Below are positions 35,705 through 44,893 of a stretch of DNA of 64,000 bases, piece after piece (positions within the stretch are counted from its first letter, which is position 1; every line of letters begins with the position of its first letter). The notes under the pieces were generated by a model, which saw only the letters and a program-made list of their open reading frames with translations, had not been told where the DNA came from and ran no database searches. A program made the position numbers and the translations under genes. The DNA is from Saprospiraceae bacterium (GTDB lineage: Bacteria; Bacteroidota; Bacteroidia; Chitinophagales; Saprospiraceae). The stretch is taken from assembly GCA_019187365.1 (NCBI GenBank), contig JABARE010000020.1:90176-154175 (forward strand). The letters run 5' to 3'.

Positions 35705-37060
35705 ATGAAAAAGCACGGTTGGGCTGCGGCATTGTATTTGATCCTTTCCGCTACGGGATGTAACGATTTTGATTCTTTTGGCTCGGACCTGCTCGACACG
35801 GGCTGGATCAACGCCAAAGCCGACGAAATAGTCGACCTCGATGCCGGGCCTGCTGCTCCCGACTCCATCATAAGCTTTTACGGCAGCACCGCCCTGGGAG
35901 CCCCCGGTTTTGTGAATACGGCATTCCCGCTTGGCATTATGGAAGATCCGCTCTTCGGGCATTCGGAAGCCGGGTTAGGAACCCAGCTCCGCTTCATCCC
36001 TACCAACGATCTCAGCTTCCTCCACAGCACCCTGGATTCCATCGTGCTGTCGTTCCGCTTTGATACTTCCCTGTTTTATGGTAAGTATTTGGAACCCATG
36101 GACATCGCAGTCTACGGACTCAGCAATGCATACGACATCAACACCACGTACTTCAGCAACGACGAGCTTCCGTATGAGCCTACTCTGAAATTCGGGCAGC
36201 TCAGCAACTATGTCGTCAATAAAACAGACAGCATCATCATTCGCGAAGACACCCTGGAGCGCACACTCTACCCGCAGTTGCGCATCCCGTTGGATACCGG
36301 TCTGCTGATGGGCATCTTCAGGAGCTATCCCGATACGGTTTATTACGTAGTGGACAGTTTTTCCAATGTTTTTAACGGCATCGCAGTAGTATGCGAGAAG
36401 GGCAACGGATACCTCTCCCTGATGCCCGAACACAGCGACAGCAAGCTCAGCATTTATTACAAGGATACTTCCGGCCGCCAGCTCCGCACGGAGCTCATCA
36501 TGAGCAGTTTTGCGGTCAAGACACCTTTTTACCGGCGAGATCCGGCCGGCTCGCTGGCTGCAGCCTGCTACGATGGAACCATTCCCGGCGACAGTCTGTT
36601 GGTTATGCAAGGGGCTGGTGGGCGCGATATTCGTTTAAAAATGCCCGTGGAACAGAGGTGGAAGGGCAAATTCATCAACTACGCCGTTTTAAAATTTGCG
36701 GTTGCAGACATCCCGGGCGTAGATCTGGAAAATTATCCCCTACCTTCGCTTTTGCAGATATTCGACGTGAGTACAGGAACTCGCATTGCCATTGACGACG
36801 TGGCCCTGGCCAGTGGATCTTCCTCCCGTTACCTCAGGGTGTTTGGGGGAGCCCCTGAAAAAGTGGAAGACAATGGACAAACGCGCCACATCTACCGGAT
36901 GAACGTAACCCGGCATTTTCAAAAAGCACTTAAATCCGGAACTGATTTTGACCTGGTGGTGTCACCTTTTGCCAAGCTCGAATCTCCGGCCCGCTTGGTA
37001 TGGTTCGGCCGCAACAACGCCCAATATGGAGCAAAACTTGAGTTAACTTTCTCTGAATAA
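35705..37060 (+). CDS. DUF4270-family lipoprotein
   Basis: 451 residues from MKKHGWAAALYLILSATGC, giving a lipobox at ATGC; an ATG at 35675 would add a ten-residue basic stretch. The mature start NDFDSFGSDLLD and the repeated beta-rich segments (DLSFLHSTLDSIVLSFRFD, LPSLLQIFD) fit DUF4270, a large Bacteroidota outer-membrane lipoprotein family of unknown function. Follows the GT5-like gene and precedes glmS by 29 bp, so the three are probably one operon; the constant neighbourhood suggests a role in surface glycan or cell-wall precursor use (inference). Confidence 0.87.
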   Translation: MKKHGWAAALYLILSATGCNDFDSFGSDLLDTGWINAKADEIVDLDAGPAAPDSIISFYGSTALGAPGFVNTAFPLGIMEDPLFGHSEAGLGTQLRFIPTNDLSFLHSTLDSIVLSFRFDTSLFYGKYLEPMDIAVYGLSNAYDINTTYFSNDELPYEPTLKFGQLSNYVVNKTDSIIIREDTLERTLYPQLRIPLDTGLLMGIFRSYPDTVYYVVDSFSNVFNGIAVVCEKGNGYLSLMPEHSDSKLSIYYKDTSGRQLRTELIMSSFAVKTPFYRRDPAGSLAAACYDGTIPGDSLLVMQGAGGRDIRLKMPVEQRWKGKFINYAVLKFAVADIPGVDLENYPLPSLLQIFDVSTGTRIAIDDVALASGSSSRYLRVFGGAPEKVEDNGQTRHIYRMNVTRHFQKALKSGTDFDLVVSPFAKLESPARLVWFGRNNAQYGAKLELTFSE

Positions 37061-37089
37061 GGAGAAAACAAATTATATTTACACGTAAT

Positions 37090-38931
37090 ATGTGTGGCAT
37101 TATCGCATACATTGGCAAAAAAAATGCCTACCCCATTCTCATGGAAGGGCTCAAGCGCCTCGAATACCGGGGATATGATTCGGCTGGCATCGCCCTGCTG
37201 AACGGCGACCTGGACATTTACAAAAAGAAGGGAAAGGTCCAGGAACTCACCGATTTTACTTCCGGTAAAGGGCTTTTTGCACATGTTGGCATGGGACATA
37301 CCCGGTGGGCTACGCATGGAAAACCGGACGACGTCAATGCGCACCCGCACCGTTCCCAAAACGGAAAGCTGGCTATCATTCACAACGGGATCATCGAAAA
37401 TTATGCAACCCTGCGCGAGGCTTTGTCGCGACTGGGCCACCACTTTGTAAGCGAAACCGACACCGAAGTGCTGGTTCATCTCATCGAGGAAGTTCAAAAG
37501 CGGGAGGGCCTGCCGCTGGAGGAGGCCGTTCGCAAGGCTTTGCGCAAGGTGGTGGGAGCTTTTGCCATCGTCGTCATGGACGTCGACGAGCCGGAGAAAC
37601 TCGTCGGTGCGCGCAAGTCCAGTCCACTGGTCATTGGCATTGGCGAAGAGGAGATATTCATTGCATCCGACGCCAGTCCGATTGTTTCGCATACCAACAA
37701 GGTGGTGTACCTCAAAGACGAGGAAATTGCTGTGATCACCCGCGATAGGGGGCTTGAAATTTCGACCCTGAGCAACGACGAGGTGCAGGAGCCATTGGTC
37801 CAGGAGCTCGACATGAGCATGGACCAACTGGAGAAGGAAGGGTACGAGCATTTTATGCTCAAGGAAATCTACCAGCAGCCACAGACGATATCCGACTGCA
37901 TGCGGGGAAGGCTCAACGCAACGGAAGGCTGGGTCCGGCTCGGTGGACTGGAAGAGCACATCAACCACGTGAGCAATGCAGGAAGGATCGTCATCGCGGC
38001 GTGTGGCACCAGTTGGCACAGCGCGCTGATCGGCGAATACCTGATTGAGGAGCTGGCGCGCATTCCGGTAGAAGTGGAATACGCCTCCGAGTTTCGCTAC
38101 CGCAACCCCATACTTTCCGAGGAAGACGTAGTAATCGTCATTTCGCAATCCGGGGAAACGGCCGACACGCTGGCTGCAGCGGAGTTGGCAAAGGAAAAGG
38201 GCGCGCTGGTTTACGGGATCGTCAACGTCGTCGGGTCGTCGATTTCCCGGATCACTCATGCCGGATCTTACATTCACTGTGGGCCCGAGATCGGCGTTGC
38301 TTCCACCAAGGCCTTTACCGGGCAAGTGACCCTGCTGACCCTGATGGCCCTGGTGCTGGGGCACCGCAATGGATCGCTTTCGAATTCAAAATACCACGAG
38401 CTCATTGCCGAATTGTCGAGTATACCCGGCAAGATCGAACGCCTGCTGCGTCTTAACGACCAGATCAAATACCTGGCTGCCGAGATCCAGAAAAAGAACA
38501 ACGCACTCTACCTCGGACGCGGATACAATTTCCCGGTAGCACTCGAGGGCGCACTAAAACTGAAGGAGATTTCATACATCCACGCAGAGGGGTATCCTGC
38601 TGCGGAGATGAAACACGGTCCGATCGCCCTCATCGATGAAAAGATGCCGGTGATCGCGATTGCCACCAACGTGAGCGCGTACGAGAAAATCATTTCAAAC
38701 ATTCAGGAGGTGAAGGCCCGAGGTGGTGTGGTTACAGCCATTGTCACCGAGGGCGACGTAGAGATCAAACGCATTGCCGACCACTGTCTGGAAATTCCAC
38801 CGACAATCGATCCCCTCACGCCGCTGCTGTCGGTCATCCCGCTGCAGTTGCTGTCTTATCACATCGCTGTTTTGCGCGGGTGCGATGTCGACCAGCCGCG
38901 CAACCTTGCCAAATCCGTTACTGTTGAATAA
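37090..38931 (+). CDS. glmS: Glutamine-fructose-6-phosphate aminotransferase (isomerizing)
   Basis: 613 residues. MCGIIAYIGKK places the nucleophile Cys at residue 2 after Met removal. Glutaminase motifs GHTRWATHGKPDDVNAHPH and NGIIENY, then two SIS domains (SQSGETADTLAA; STKAFTGQVTLL) and the C-terminal LAKSVTVE. It makes glucosamine-6-phosphate, the entry to peptidoglycan and LPS amino sugars. Length and ends are standard. DUF4290 begins 10 bp downstream. Confidence 0.97.
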   Translation: MCGIIAYIGKKNAYPILMEGLKRLEYRGYDSAGIALLNGDLDIYKKKGKVQELTDFTSGKGLFAHVGMGHTRWATHGKPDDVNAHPHRSQNGKLAIIHNGIIENYATLREALSRLGHHFVSETDTEVLVHLIEEVQKREGLPLEEAVRKALRKVVGAFAIVVMDVDEPEKLVGARKSSPLVIGIGEEEIFIASDASPIVSHTNKVVYLKDEEIAVITRDRGLEISTLSNDEVQEPLVQELDMSMDQLEKEGYEHFMLKEIYQQPQTISDCMRGRLNATEGWVRLGGLEEHINHVSNAGRIVIAACGTSWHSALIGEYLIEELARIPVEVEYASEFRYRNPILSEEDVVIVISQSGETADTLAAAELAKEKGALVYGIVNVVGSSISRITHAGSYIHCGPEIGVASTKAFTGQVTLLTLMALVLGHRNGSLSNSKYHELIAELSSIPGKIERLLRLNDQIKYLAAEIQKKNNALYLGRGYNFPVALEGALKLKEISYIHAEGYPAAEMKHGPIALIDEKMPVIAIATNVSAYEKIISNIQEVKARGGVVTAIVTEGDVEIKRIADHCLEIPPTIDPLTPLLSVIPLQLLSYHIAVLRGCDVDQPRNLAKSVTVE

Positions 38932-38941
38932 TCAAACGTTC

Positions 38942-39628
38942 ATGGACCACATTAAATTCGTGTACAATACTTCCCAGTCCGAACTGGCGATGCCAGAATA
39001 TGGGAGGAACATTCAGGAGCTGATCTATTATTGCAAGAACATTGAAGATCCCGTGTACCGGCAGCAGTTTGCCGAAGAGGTCGTCAACCTGATGCACATC
39101 ATTACTCCTTACAACAAGACCCTTGAGGAGCATCGCAAGAAATTGTGGCACCACTTTTTCCGCATTGTGAGTTACGACATCGACGTGATGCCTCCCAACG
39201 GCATCAAGCCAACACCGGAAGAGGACAGGCTGAATCCGCACAAAGTGGAATACCCATCGGGAACCGACAAATACCGGCACTACGGAAATTACGTCAACGA
39301 GCTCATCCGAATGGCTTCTGCCATGGAACCGGGCCCCAAGCGCGACGCCTTTGCTCAGATCATCGGCTCCTACATGAAGATGGCGTACAAGAACTGGAAC
39401 CGGGAGCATTACGTCAGCGACGATATGATCAAAAACGATTTGCTCAAAATGTCGAATGGCCAGCTCGCGATTGACGAAGGTGTACAGTTTGCCACGGTGG
39501 AGGATTCTCCACACCAGAGCCAGCGGCGGGTGTTCAAAAGCAATTATAAGCAGAATTACAACAAGGGTAGGAAGGGCAACTTCAAATACAGAAACAACAA
39601 TTCCAATAACCGCCGCCGCCCAAACTAG
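38942..39628 (+). CDS. DUF4290-family protein
   Basis: 228 residues from MDHIKFVYNTSQSELAMPEYGRN, the typical DUF4290 opening. The rest is helical (IQELIYYCKNIEDPVYRQQFAEEVVNLM, EEHRKKLWHHFFRI), with YGNYVNELIRMA and a very basic, Asn/Arg-rich tail (about residues 190-228) that may bind nucleic acid or anionic polymer. Cytoplasmic, function unknown, 10 bp after glmS. A longer open frame into glmS is not real; the ATG at 38942 fits the family. Confidence 0.88.
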   Translation: MDHIKFVYNTSQSELAMPEYGRNIQELIYYCKNIEDPVYRQQFAEEVVNLMHIITPYNKTLEEHRKKLWHHFFRIVSYDIDVMPPNGIKPTPEEDRLNPHKVEYPSGTDKYRHYGNYVNELIRMASAMEPGPKRDAFAQIIGSYMKMAYKNWNREHYVSDDMIKNDLLKMSNGQLAIDEGVQFATVEDSPHQSQRRVFKSNYKQNYNKGRKGNFKYRNNNSNNRRRPN

Positions 39629-40743
39629 AGGTGCCCTAGAGCCACACAGCGGGTGATCCGGTTCCGGGATGTTTTATGGAGGGAATCGGGAATGAAGGGA
39701 GTGAGGGGGATTCATTGAGTGTGAATTGTCATTCTATGCGTTTGGTTTTCGCGTATGGGAAGAGCGGGGTTCCCTACTGGCATCTGCTTTGCAGCGCGAC
39801 TGTGTACTTTGGCCATGAAGTTTTGCTTTGGTTAAATTCAGTTGGCTATTCCTACGGGCACAGTGGTTTCTGCGCTGTTGGAATATTTCTTCTTCATCTC
39901 TTGATTGCCCCATGCAAATTGGGTTGTTACTTTCTTTTGCCGCAAAAGAAAGTAACCAAAGAAAGCTCGTCAGTATGCCAGGCGCTCACGCCGATCTCAT
40001 TCATCGCGCTTGGCTATCCCTGATGGTAAAAGGCAACCCGCTGGCTTCGACTCCGCTCAGCCAGCGGAGTGACTGTCCCAATGCAGATCCATGTGGATTC
40101 AGCATTCTGGTTTCAATGGAACGTTGTTATTGTCGCTGCAGCATCTTTACATCGTTAGGTCATGTTATGCACTGTTTGGTCATTTTTCACTGACTTTAAC
40201 TCCCTGTACAGGCGGGGATGATCGTGTGATGGGCGTGTATTCGCCAGGAATGCAATGAATGAGGATTTTGTGAAAGCCTGCTTATGTGGTAAGAAAGGGA
40301 AACATGCAACTTTGGGAACTGGAATTTCAGGGTCATGGTTTTATCAGGGACCCGGATGAAGCATAACACTCCCATTGGTTTCTGTCATGGCGATTGCTGT
40401 GTTGGCTGTAGAAATATTTTGATCGCTCACATTTCCAATCATGGCAAATCATTTCAGGAACATTCCTTCTCGCATTGCAATTTATCGTTAAACATTCCAA
40501 GAATGCAGGTGAAATTGATTTCGGAGATCTATTTCTGAAAGAATCTACCAGGGTAGTTCTGGCGGGAAATATTTTCAGAGGTTTGATGGATTGGGGAATT
40601 TGGAATTGAATTGGCATAACTTGTCGCCAAAGAGGGCGAACTTAGCGGCAAAGTTGGTACATTCGGTTTTTAAAGCGGCGACGGGGGAAATTCGGGAACC
40701 TAAACTTCCACTTCCTTTGGATTGCCTGTAAAGTGCTAAGGAA
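39629..40743. other. Gene-free stretch with a hairpin repeat
   Basis: 1.1 kb between DUF4290 and kdsD. Short frames in several phases lack protein-like composition and I call none real. The stretch contains copy A of dispersed repeat R2 (39911-40119). Beyond that I see no gene. Confidence 0.55.
39911..40119 (+). repeat. Dispersed repeat R2, copy A
   Basis: Begins with a strong hairpin, GTTACTTTCTTTTG (39926-39939), loop CCG, and its complement (39943-39956). The rest, through CGCTGGCTTCGACTCCGCTC to TGGTTTCAATGGA, matches copy B at 60658-61136 in reverse orientation, with a few substitutions. Its apparent reading frame is probably an artefact of the repeat. Confidence 0.85.
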
Positions 40744-41733
40744 TTGGATTCATTTGAACTGACACCGGAACAGAAACAGACGCTCTTTGACGCTGCCCGG
40801 AGGTGCGTCGAAATTGAGCAGAGCGCCGTGGGTGAGTTATTGAACAGCCTTGACGACGACTTTCAGCGTTGCGTAGAAGCCATGTACCGCTGCACGGGCA
40901 GAGTCGTGCTGACCGGAATCGGGAAAAGTGCGCTCATCGGACAAAAAATTGCGGCGACCCTGAATTCGACCGGGACGCCAGCCCTGTTCATGCATGCTGC
41001 CGACGCCATTCACGGCGACCTGGGCATGATACGACGTGAAGACATCGTTTGGTGTATCTCCAAGAGCGGAGAGACCGAAGAGATCAAGGTGCTGATCCCG
41101 CTGATCCGCAACTTTGGCTGCATGTTGGTCGGCATGGTCTCCAACAAGGCCTCCACCCTGGCACAGAGAGCAGACTGCGTGTTGCATACGCCGATACCCC
41201 AGGAGGGAGACCCCAACAACCTCGCCCCCACGGCGAGCACCACAGCCCAGGTAGCCATGGGCGATGCCGTAGCCGTGGCCCTGCTGGCCCTGCGCGGGTT
41301 TAGTCCGCAGGACTTTGCGCAATTTCATCCCGGCGGCTCGCTGGGTAAACAGCTATACCTTAGGGTCAGCCACATTTACCCCATGCACGGAAGGCCGTTG
41401 GTGACTTCCGGGGCCGGACTGCGGGAAATCATCATTGAGATGACCGGCAACCGCCTGGGAATGACCGCGGTGGCTGACGAGAACGGTCACCTTGCAGGCA
41501 TCATCACCGACGGCGACCTGCGCCGGATGCTCCACCGCACCGAGGGCATCGATTTGCTTCGGGCATCAGACATCATGACAGTCGATCCAAAGACGGTCGA
41601 AGCAGACGCGCTCGCCGTAGATGCATTCCGGCTGATGCGCGAGAACAACATCACTCAGGTACTGGTGGTGGAAAACGGAGCCTACGCGGGCGTCATTCAC
41701 CTCCACGACCTTCTACGCGAAGGGATCTTGTAA
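40744..41733 (+). CDS. kdsD: Arabinose-5-phosphate isomerase (KpsF/GutQ/KdsD family)
   Basis: 329 residues. The start is TTG at 40744: an in-frame TAA at 40729 leaves no ATG. SIS domain about 40-180 (GRVVLTGIGKSALIGQKIAATLNSTGTPALFMH, DIVWCISKSGETEEI, HPGGSLGKQL) and two CBS domains (about 205-265 and 270-329). It makes arabinose-5-phosphate, precursor of the LPS sugar KDO. CBS domains suggest allosteric control. Followed by the rhomboid gene after 16 bp. Confidence 0.93.
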   Translation: MDSFELTPEQKQTLFDAARRCVEIEQSAVGELLNSLDDDFQRCVEAMYRCTGRVVLTGIGKSALIGQKIAATLNSTGTPALFMHAADAIHGDLGMIRREDIVWCISKSGETEEIKVLIPLIRNFGCMLVGMVSNKASTLAQRADCVLHTPIPQEGDPNNLAPTASTTAQVAMGDAVAVALLALRGFSPQDFAQFHPGGSLGKQLYLRVSHIYPMHGRPLVTSGAGLREIIIEMTGNRLGMTAVADENGHLAGIITDGDLRRMLHRTEGIDLLRASDIMTVDPKTVEADALAVDAFRLMRENNITQVLVVENGAYAGVIHLHDLLREGIL

Positions 41734-41738
41734 CTTTG
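41731..41738 (+). promoter_or_regulatory. Promoter -7 element TAACTTTG
   Basis: Perfect TAnnTTTG that begins with the kdsD stop codon and ends 11 bp before the rhomboid ATG. Suggests rhomboid can be transcribed on its own. Confidence 0.4.
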
Positions 41739-41749
41739 AACCAGGGATT

Positions 41750-42448
41750 ATGTTTTTTCCAATTGGCGACGATAACGTAAAGGGCGGACACAAGCCGCTG
41801 TTCTCACATGCGTTGCTGGTCATCAACATCCTCGCCGGGGCCTACGCCTTCAGCCTGAACGATTACCAGAACGAATCGCTGGTGTTTTTTTTCGGCAACA
41901 TTCCGGTGGAGCTGTGGTCCGGCCAGGACCTCTTTACCTTGCTGACCAGCCTTTTCTTGCACGGCGGATTGATGCACCTGGCGGGCAACATGCTGTTTTT
42001 ATGGATCTTCGCCGACAACGTCGAAGCGGTCATCGGAACCTTCAATTTCATGCTCTTCTATCTGCTGGGGGGTGTCGCCGCCACGGTTGCACACGGACTG
42101 TTCAACCCGACCAGCGAATTGCCGGTGATCGGCGCCAGCGGCGCAATCTCTGCGGTCATGGGCGCTTACCTGGTGATGTTTCCTGCTTCGCGCATCCGCG
42201 TTTGGATCGTATTCCTGTTTACGACGGTGTACGTGCCGGCGCTACTGTTCCTGGGTTTTTGGATGCTGCAGCAGACGCTGTCCGGCGTCGGCTCGTTCAG
42301 TGCTTCCGGACAGCAGGACAACGTTGCCTGGTGGGCACACATCGGCGGTTTTCTGTTTGGCGTCGTTGCGGGTGTTATGGCCCGCCGCAAATACCGCCTG
42401 CGCTACCGCTACCTTCGCCCGGGGCAGTCCTCCGGAGACCATCTTTAG
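41750..42448 (+). CDS. Rhomboid-family intramembrane serine protease
   Basis: 232 residues, six helices. Catalytic S130 in GASGAISAVMG and H197 in WWAHIGGFLFG form the dyad; LFLHGGLMHLAGNMLFLWIF is the conserved N-terminal block with an asparagine of the oxyanion region. It cleaves membrane proteins within or near a helix. The stop codon lies inside a UUCG-loop hairpin (42444-42461). Confidence 0.94.
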   Translation: MFFPIGDDNVKGGHKPLFSHALLVINILAGAYAFSLNDYQNESLVFFFGNIPVELWSGQDLFTLLTSLFLHGGLMHLAGNMLFLWIFADNVEAVIGTFNFMLFYLLGGVAATVAHGLFNPTSELPVIGASGAISAVMGAYLVMFPASRIRVWIVFLFTTVYVPALLFLGFWMLQQTLSGVGSFSASGQQDNVAWWAHIGGFLFGVVAGVMARRKYRLRYRYLRPGQSSGDHL

Positions 42449-42461
42449 CCTTCGGGCTAAA
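42444..42461 (+). terminator. UUCG hairpin spanning the rhomboid stop codon
   Basis: TTTAGCC-TTCG-GGCTAAA, a 7-bp stem with a UUCG tetraloop; the rhomboid TAG is in the left arm. The tail (TCAAAATTT) is only modestly T-rich. Likely terminator or 3' stabiliser. Confidence 0.6.
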
Positions 42462-42470
42462 TCAAAATTT

Positions 42471-42513
42471 ACTAACGAACGATCATTAGTTAACTAACTA
42501 ACGTTAGTTAGTT
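42471..42513. other. Tandem palindromes at a convergent gene junction
   Basis: An imperfect palindrome, ACTAACGAACGATCATTAGT (42471-42490), sits directly next to a perfect 22-bp palindrome at 42492-42513, built on AACTAACTAA/TTAGTTAGTT around a central CG. The site lies between rhomboid (plus) and the O-antigen-ligase-like gene (minus), whose stop it touches. It resembles the palindrome at 24689-24708. Confidence 0.75.
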
Positions 42514-43775
42514 TAATTATTTCTTACATACAGCCACGACAGCAGGGTCGCAAAAACGTAAAGGGTGCAGCCGATCTGCGTGCCAAGGGTGTATTCTACC
42601 ATAAAGGATCCCAGCAATACGCATTGTACGGCCGGCAGCACCGGAAGCGACCACCAGTTGCGGCTGCCCGCACTGTGCCAGATGGCCGCCATCAGGCTCC
42701 CCAACCCAAACAGGCCGGTAAAGGCCCAGGTAAAGACAAACTGATTGTGCGGAAGTTTGTAAAATTCGCTGGCCAGGCACTCCTGATACACCTGGGCGGT
42801 GGAAGTATAGAGGTCGCCAATCCCGCTGCCCAGCAGCGGTTCCTGGCGGATCATCTCCAGCCCCAGGCGGATGGAAACCCATCGCTCGATGTCGGAGTAA
42901 TTCAGCCATTTGCCGCGCAGGTACTCGCCAACCTGCCAGATCGTGTAAAAAAATTTGTTCTGCAGACTGGGAAGCAGCATGGCCAACGCAACAGCAGCCA
43001 CCAGCAACACGGCGGCGATTCTCAGCATGCGCGTTCGCGCACCAGGCTTGCGCACCACCAATAAGCCATACAGGAAGATACCTCCGTAGAGCGTAAGCAA
43101 TCCGGTTTTTGCGCTGAGCAGGTGGGTAAAACCAAAAAAGTAGAGTCCGAGAACGGCTGCCAGCGTAGGCCCGTGTCGCAAAGGCAGCGGTATTTTCTGC
43201 ACTACGGCATGCAGGCACAGCAGGGTAGCCAGTGCAATGACCATGCTGTAGCGTATGTGCGAAATGTGGGTAACGATGGGTTTGCCCTTGAGCAGTCCGT
43301 GGAGGTATTCCTGTGAGTGCAGGGCGAAGTCGTACAGCACCCAAAGAGAGGTGGCGAGGGCTGCTCCCAGAAAAATGTAGAGTGCCGGCCCCAACCAGCG
43401 GGTGAGCACGATCTGTCGGCCGCTAAAGACCAAAGGAGCCAACAAAAAAGGCAGTTGCATTTGGGAAAACCACACCCAGTCCTTTAGATTTTCCGACCAC
43501 AGACCGGATGCCAACATCGAGAAGAAACAGAGCCAGAAAGCCTGTAGCAGGGGGTCTTCCAGCAAAGTGGACAGGTCCTTGCGCCAGACCGTACTGATCA
43601 GTCTTCCTCCGGGATCATGGGTGCGAGCCAGCGGAACCGACAGCCCCATCAGGATGACGCCGTTCGACACCAGAAAATTCGACCAGCTGATGCCTGCTGC
43701 TACCAGGCAAAGTCCACCAACGGCGAGGACATCGCCCGGGTTAACACCGCTTCGAATGGATATCGGTTTGTGCAT
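42513..43775 (-). CDS. O-antigen ligase/polymerase-like membrane protein
   Basis: 420 residues from MHKPISIRSGVNPGDVLAVG; an upstream frame would run into pheS. About eleven helices, with a large periplasmic loop around 290-330 containing ERWVSIRLGLEMIRQEPLLGSGIGD and HNQFVFTWAFTGLFGLG, typical of the Wzy_C/WaaL family. Such enzymes polymerise or ligate undecaprenyl-linked glycans on the periplasmic face. Divergent from pheS with only 64 bp between starts. Confidence 0.85.
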   Translation of the reverse strand: MHKPISIRSGVNPGDVLAVGGLCLVAAGISWSNFLVSNGVILMGLSVPLARTHDPGGRLISTVWRKDLSTLLEDPLLQAFWLCFFSMLASGLWSENLKDWVWFSQMQLPFLLAPLVFSGRQIVLTRWLGPALYIFLGAALATSLWVLYDFALHSQEYLHGLLKGKPIVTHISHIRYSMVIALATLLCLHAVVQKIPLPLRHGPTLAAVLGLYFFGFTHLLSAKTGLLTLYGGIFLYGLLVVRKPGARTRMLRIAAVLLVAAVALAMLLPSLQNKFFYTIWQVGEYLRGKWLNYSDIERWVSIRLGLEMIRQEPLLGSGIGDLYTSTAQVYQECLASEFYKLPHNQFVFTWAFTGLFGLGSLMAAIWHSAGSRNWWSLPVLPAVQCVLLGSFMVEYTLGTQIGCTLYVFATLLSWLYVRNN

Positions 43776-43813
43776 GAGCGAGCAGGCGCAGCGAAATTCT
43801 TTGCCCCGGGCCT

Positions 43814-43821
43814 TACCTTTG
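43814..43821 (+). promoter_or_regulatory. Promoter -7 element TACCTTTG
   Basis: Perfect TAnnTTTG 18 bp before the pheS ATG, in the short divergent gap. Confidence 0.5.
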
Positions 43822-43839
43822 CCTGGTAAAAATACGCAC

Positions 43840-44862
43840 ATGTCCACGGACCACTTTGCAGAAGTAGAACGCATCATCCAGGAGATCCAGTCTTTCCCCC
43901 TGGAAGACGCCACTTCGCTGGAGCCGTTTCGACTGCAGTTCCTGGGTAGCAAAAGCCAGCTAAAACCTCTGCTTGCCGCCATCGGTCAGGTTGAGGCCGC
44001 GCAGCGCAAGGCTTACGGGCTGCGCGTCAACCAGGCGCGCCAACTCGCAGAGGAGACCTACGCCTTAGCGAAAGAGCGATTTGGCTCTGCCTCTGAAAAC
44101 GTGGGGCCCATACCCGACCTGGGATTGCCAGCCCTGTCCCTGGTCCAGGGCAGAAGGCATCCCATTTCCCAGGTGATGGATCGCATACTCGAGATCTTCG
44201 GGCGCATCGGGTTTTCCGTTGTGGAGGACCGCGAGGTTGAAGACGAGTGGCACAATTTTACGGCGCTGAATACGCCAGACGACCATCCGGCGCGCGACAT
44301 GCAAGACACCTACTACCTTCGCGATTTTCCGGGACGACTGCTGCGCACCCACAGCTCATCGGTGCAGTCGCGATACATGACGAAGCATCAGCCCCCCATC
44401 CGCATATTGGCCCCGGGGCGGGTTTACCGCAACGAGACCATTTCTGCGCGGTCGCATTGCCAGTTTCACCAGGTCGAGGGCCTCTACATCGACCAGGGCG
44501 TTTCGATGGCTGACCTGCGGCAGACTTTGCTGTTTTTTGCCCGGGAGATGTTCGGAAAGGATGCCCGCATCCGCCTTCGGCCCTCCTACTTCCCCTTCAC
44601 CGAGCCTTCGGCCGAAATGGACATATACTGGGGGCTTCGCGACGAAACCGACCACCGCATTACCAAGGGTACGGGCTGGCTGGAAATCCTCGGTTGCGGC
44701 ATGGTCGATCCCGCCGTGTTGCAGAACTGCGGCATTGACCCGGAGCGCTATTCCGGTTTTGCCTTTGGCATGGGAATCGAGCGCCAGGCCATGTTGCGGT
44801 ATAAGGTCCCCGACATCCGCTATTTCTTCGAGAACGATCTGCGCTTCCTGCGACAGTTTTGA
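43840..44862 (+). CDS. pheS: Phenylalanyl-tRNA synthetase alpha subunit
   Basis: 340 residues from MSTDHFAEVERIIQEIQSF. N-terminal coiled coil (about 1-85) that binds tRNA, then the class II catalytic domain: GRRHPISQVMDRI, motif 2 region THSSSVQSRYM and GRVYRNETISARSHCQFHQVEGLYID, motif 3 GFAFGMGIERQAMLRY. Charges tRNA-Phe together with PheT, which is not in the window. Length typical. The open frame upstream of 43840 overlaps the divergent gene and is not used. Confidence 0.96.
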   Translation: MSTDHFAEVERIIQEIQSFPLEDATSLEPFRLQFLGSKSQLKPLLAAIGQVEAAQRKAYGLRVNQARQLAEETYALAKERFGSASENVGPIPDLGLPALSLVQGRRHPISQVMDRILEIFGRIGFSVVEDREVEDEWHNFTALNTPDDHPARDMQDTYYLRDFPGRLLRTHSSSVQSRYMTKHQPPIRILAPGRVYRNETISARSHCQFHQVEGLYIDQGVSMADLRQTLLFFAREMFGKDARIRLRPSYFPFTEPSAEMDIYWGLRDETDHRITKGTGWLEILGCGMVDPAVLQNCGIDPERYSGFAFGMGIERQAMLRYKVPDIRYFFENDLRFLRQF

Positions 44863-44893
44863 TGTCGGCCGGTCGGCGAATGCAACACCACCC

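Noticed and set aside
39911..40119. Small coding frame in the hairpin repeat (similar frame at 60889-61140)
   Set aside because: The frame exists because the repeat is conserved; the hairpin dominates, no start context is shared and the protein looks like translated repeat.
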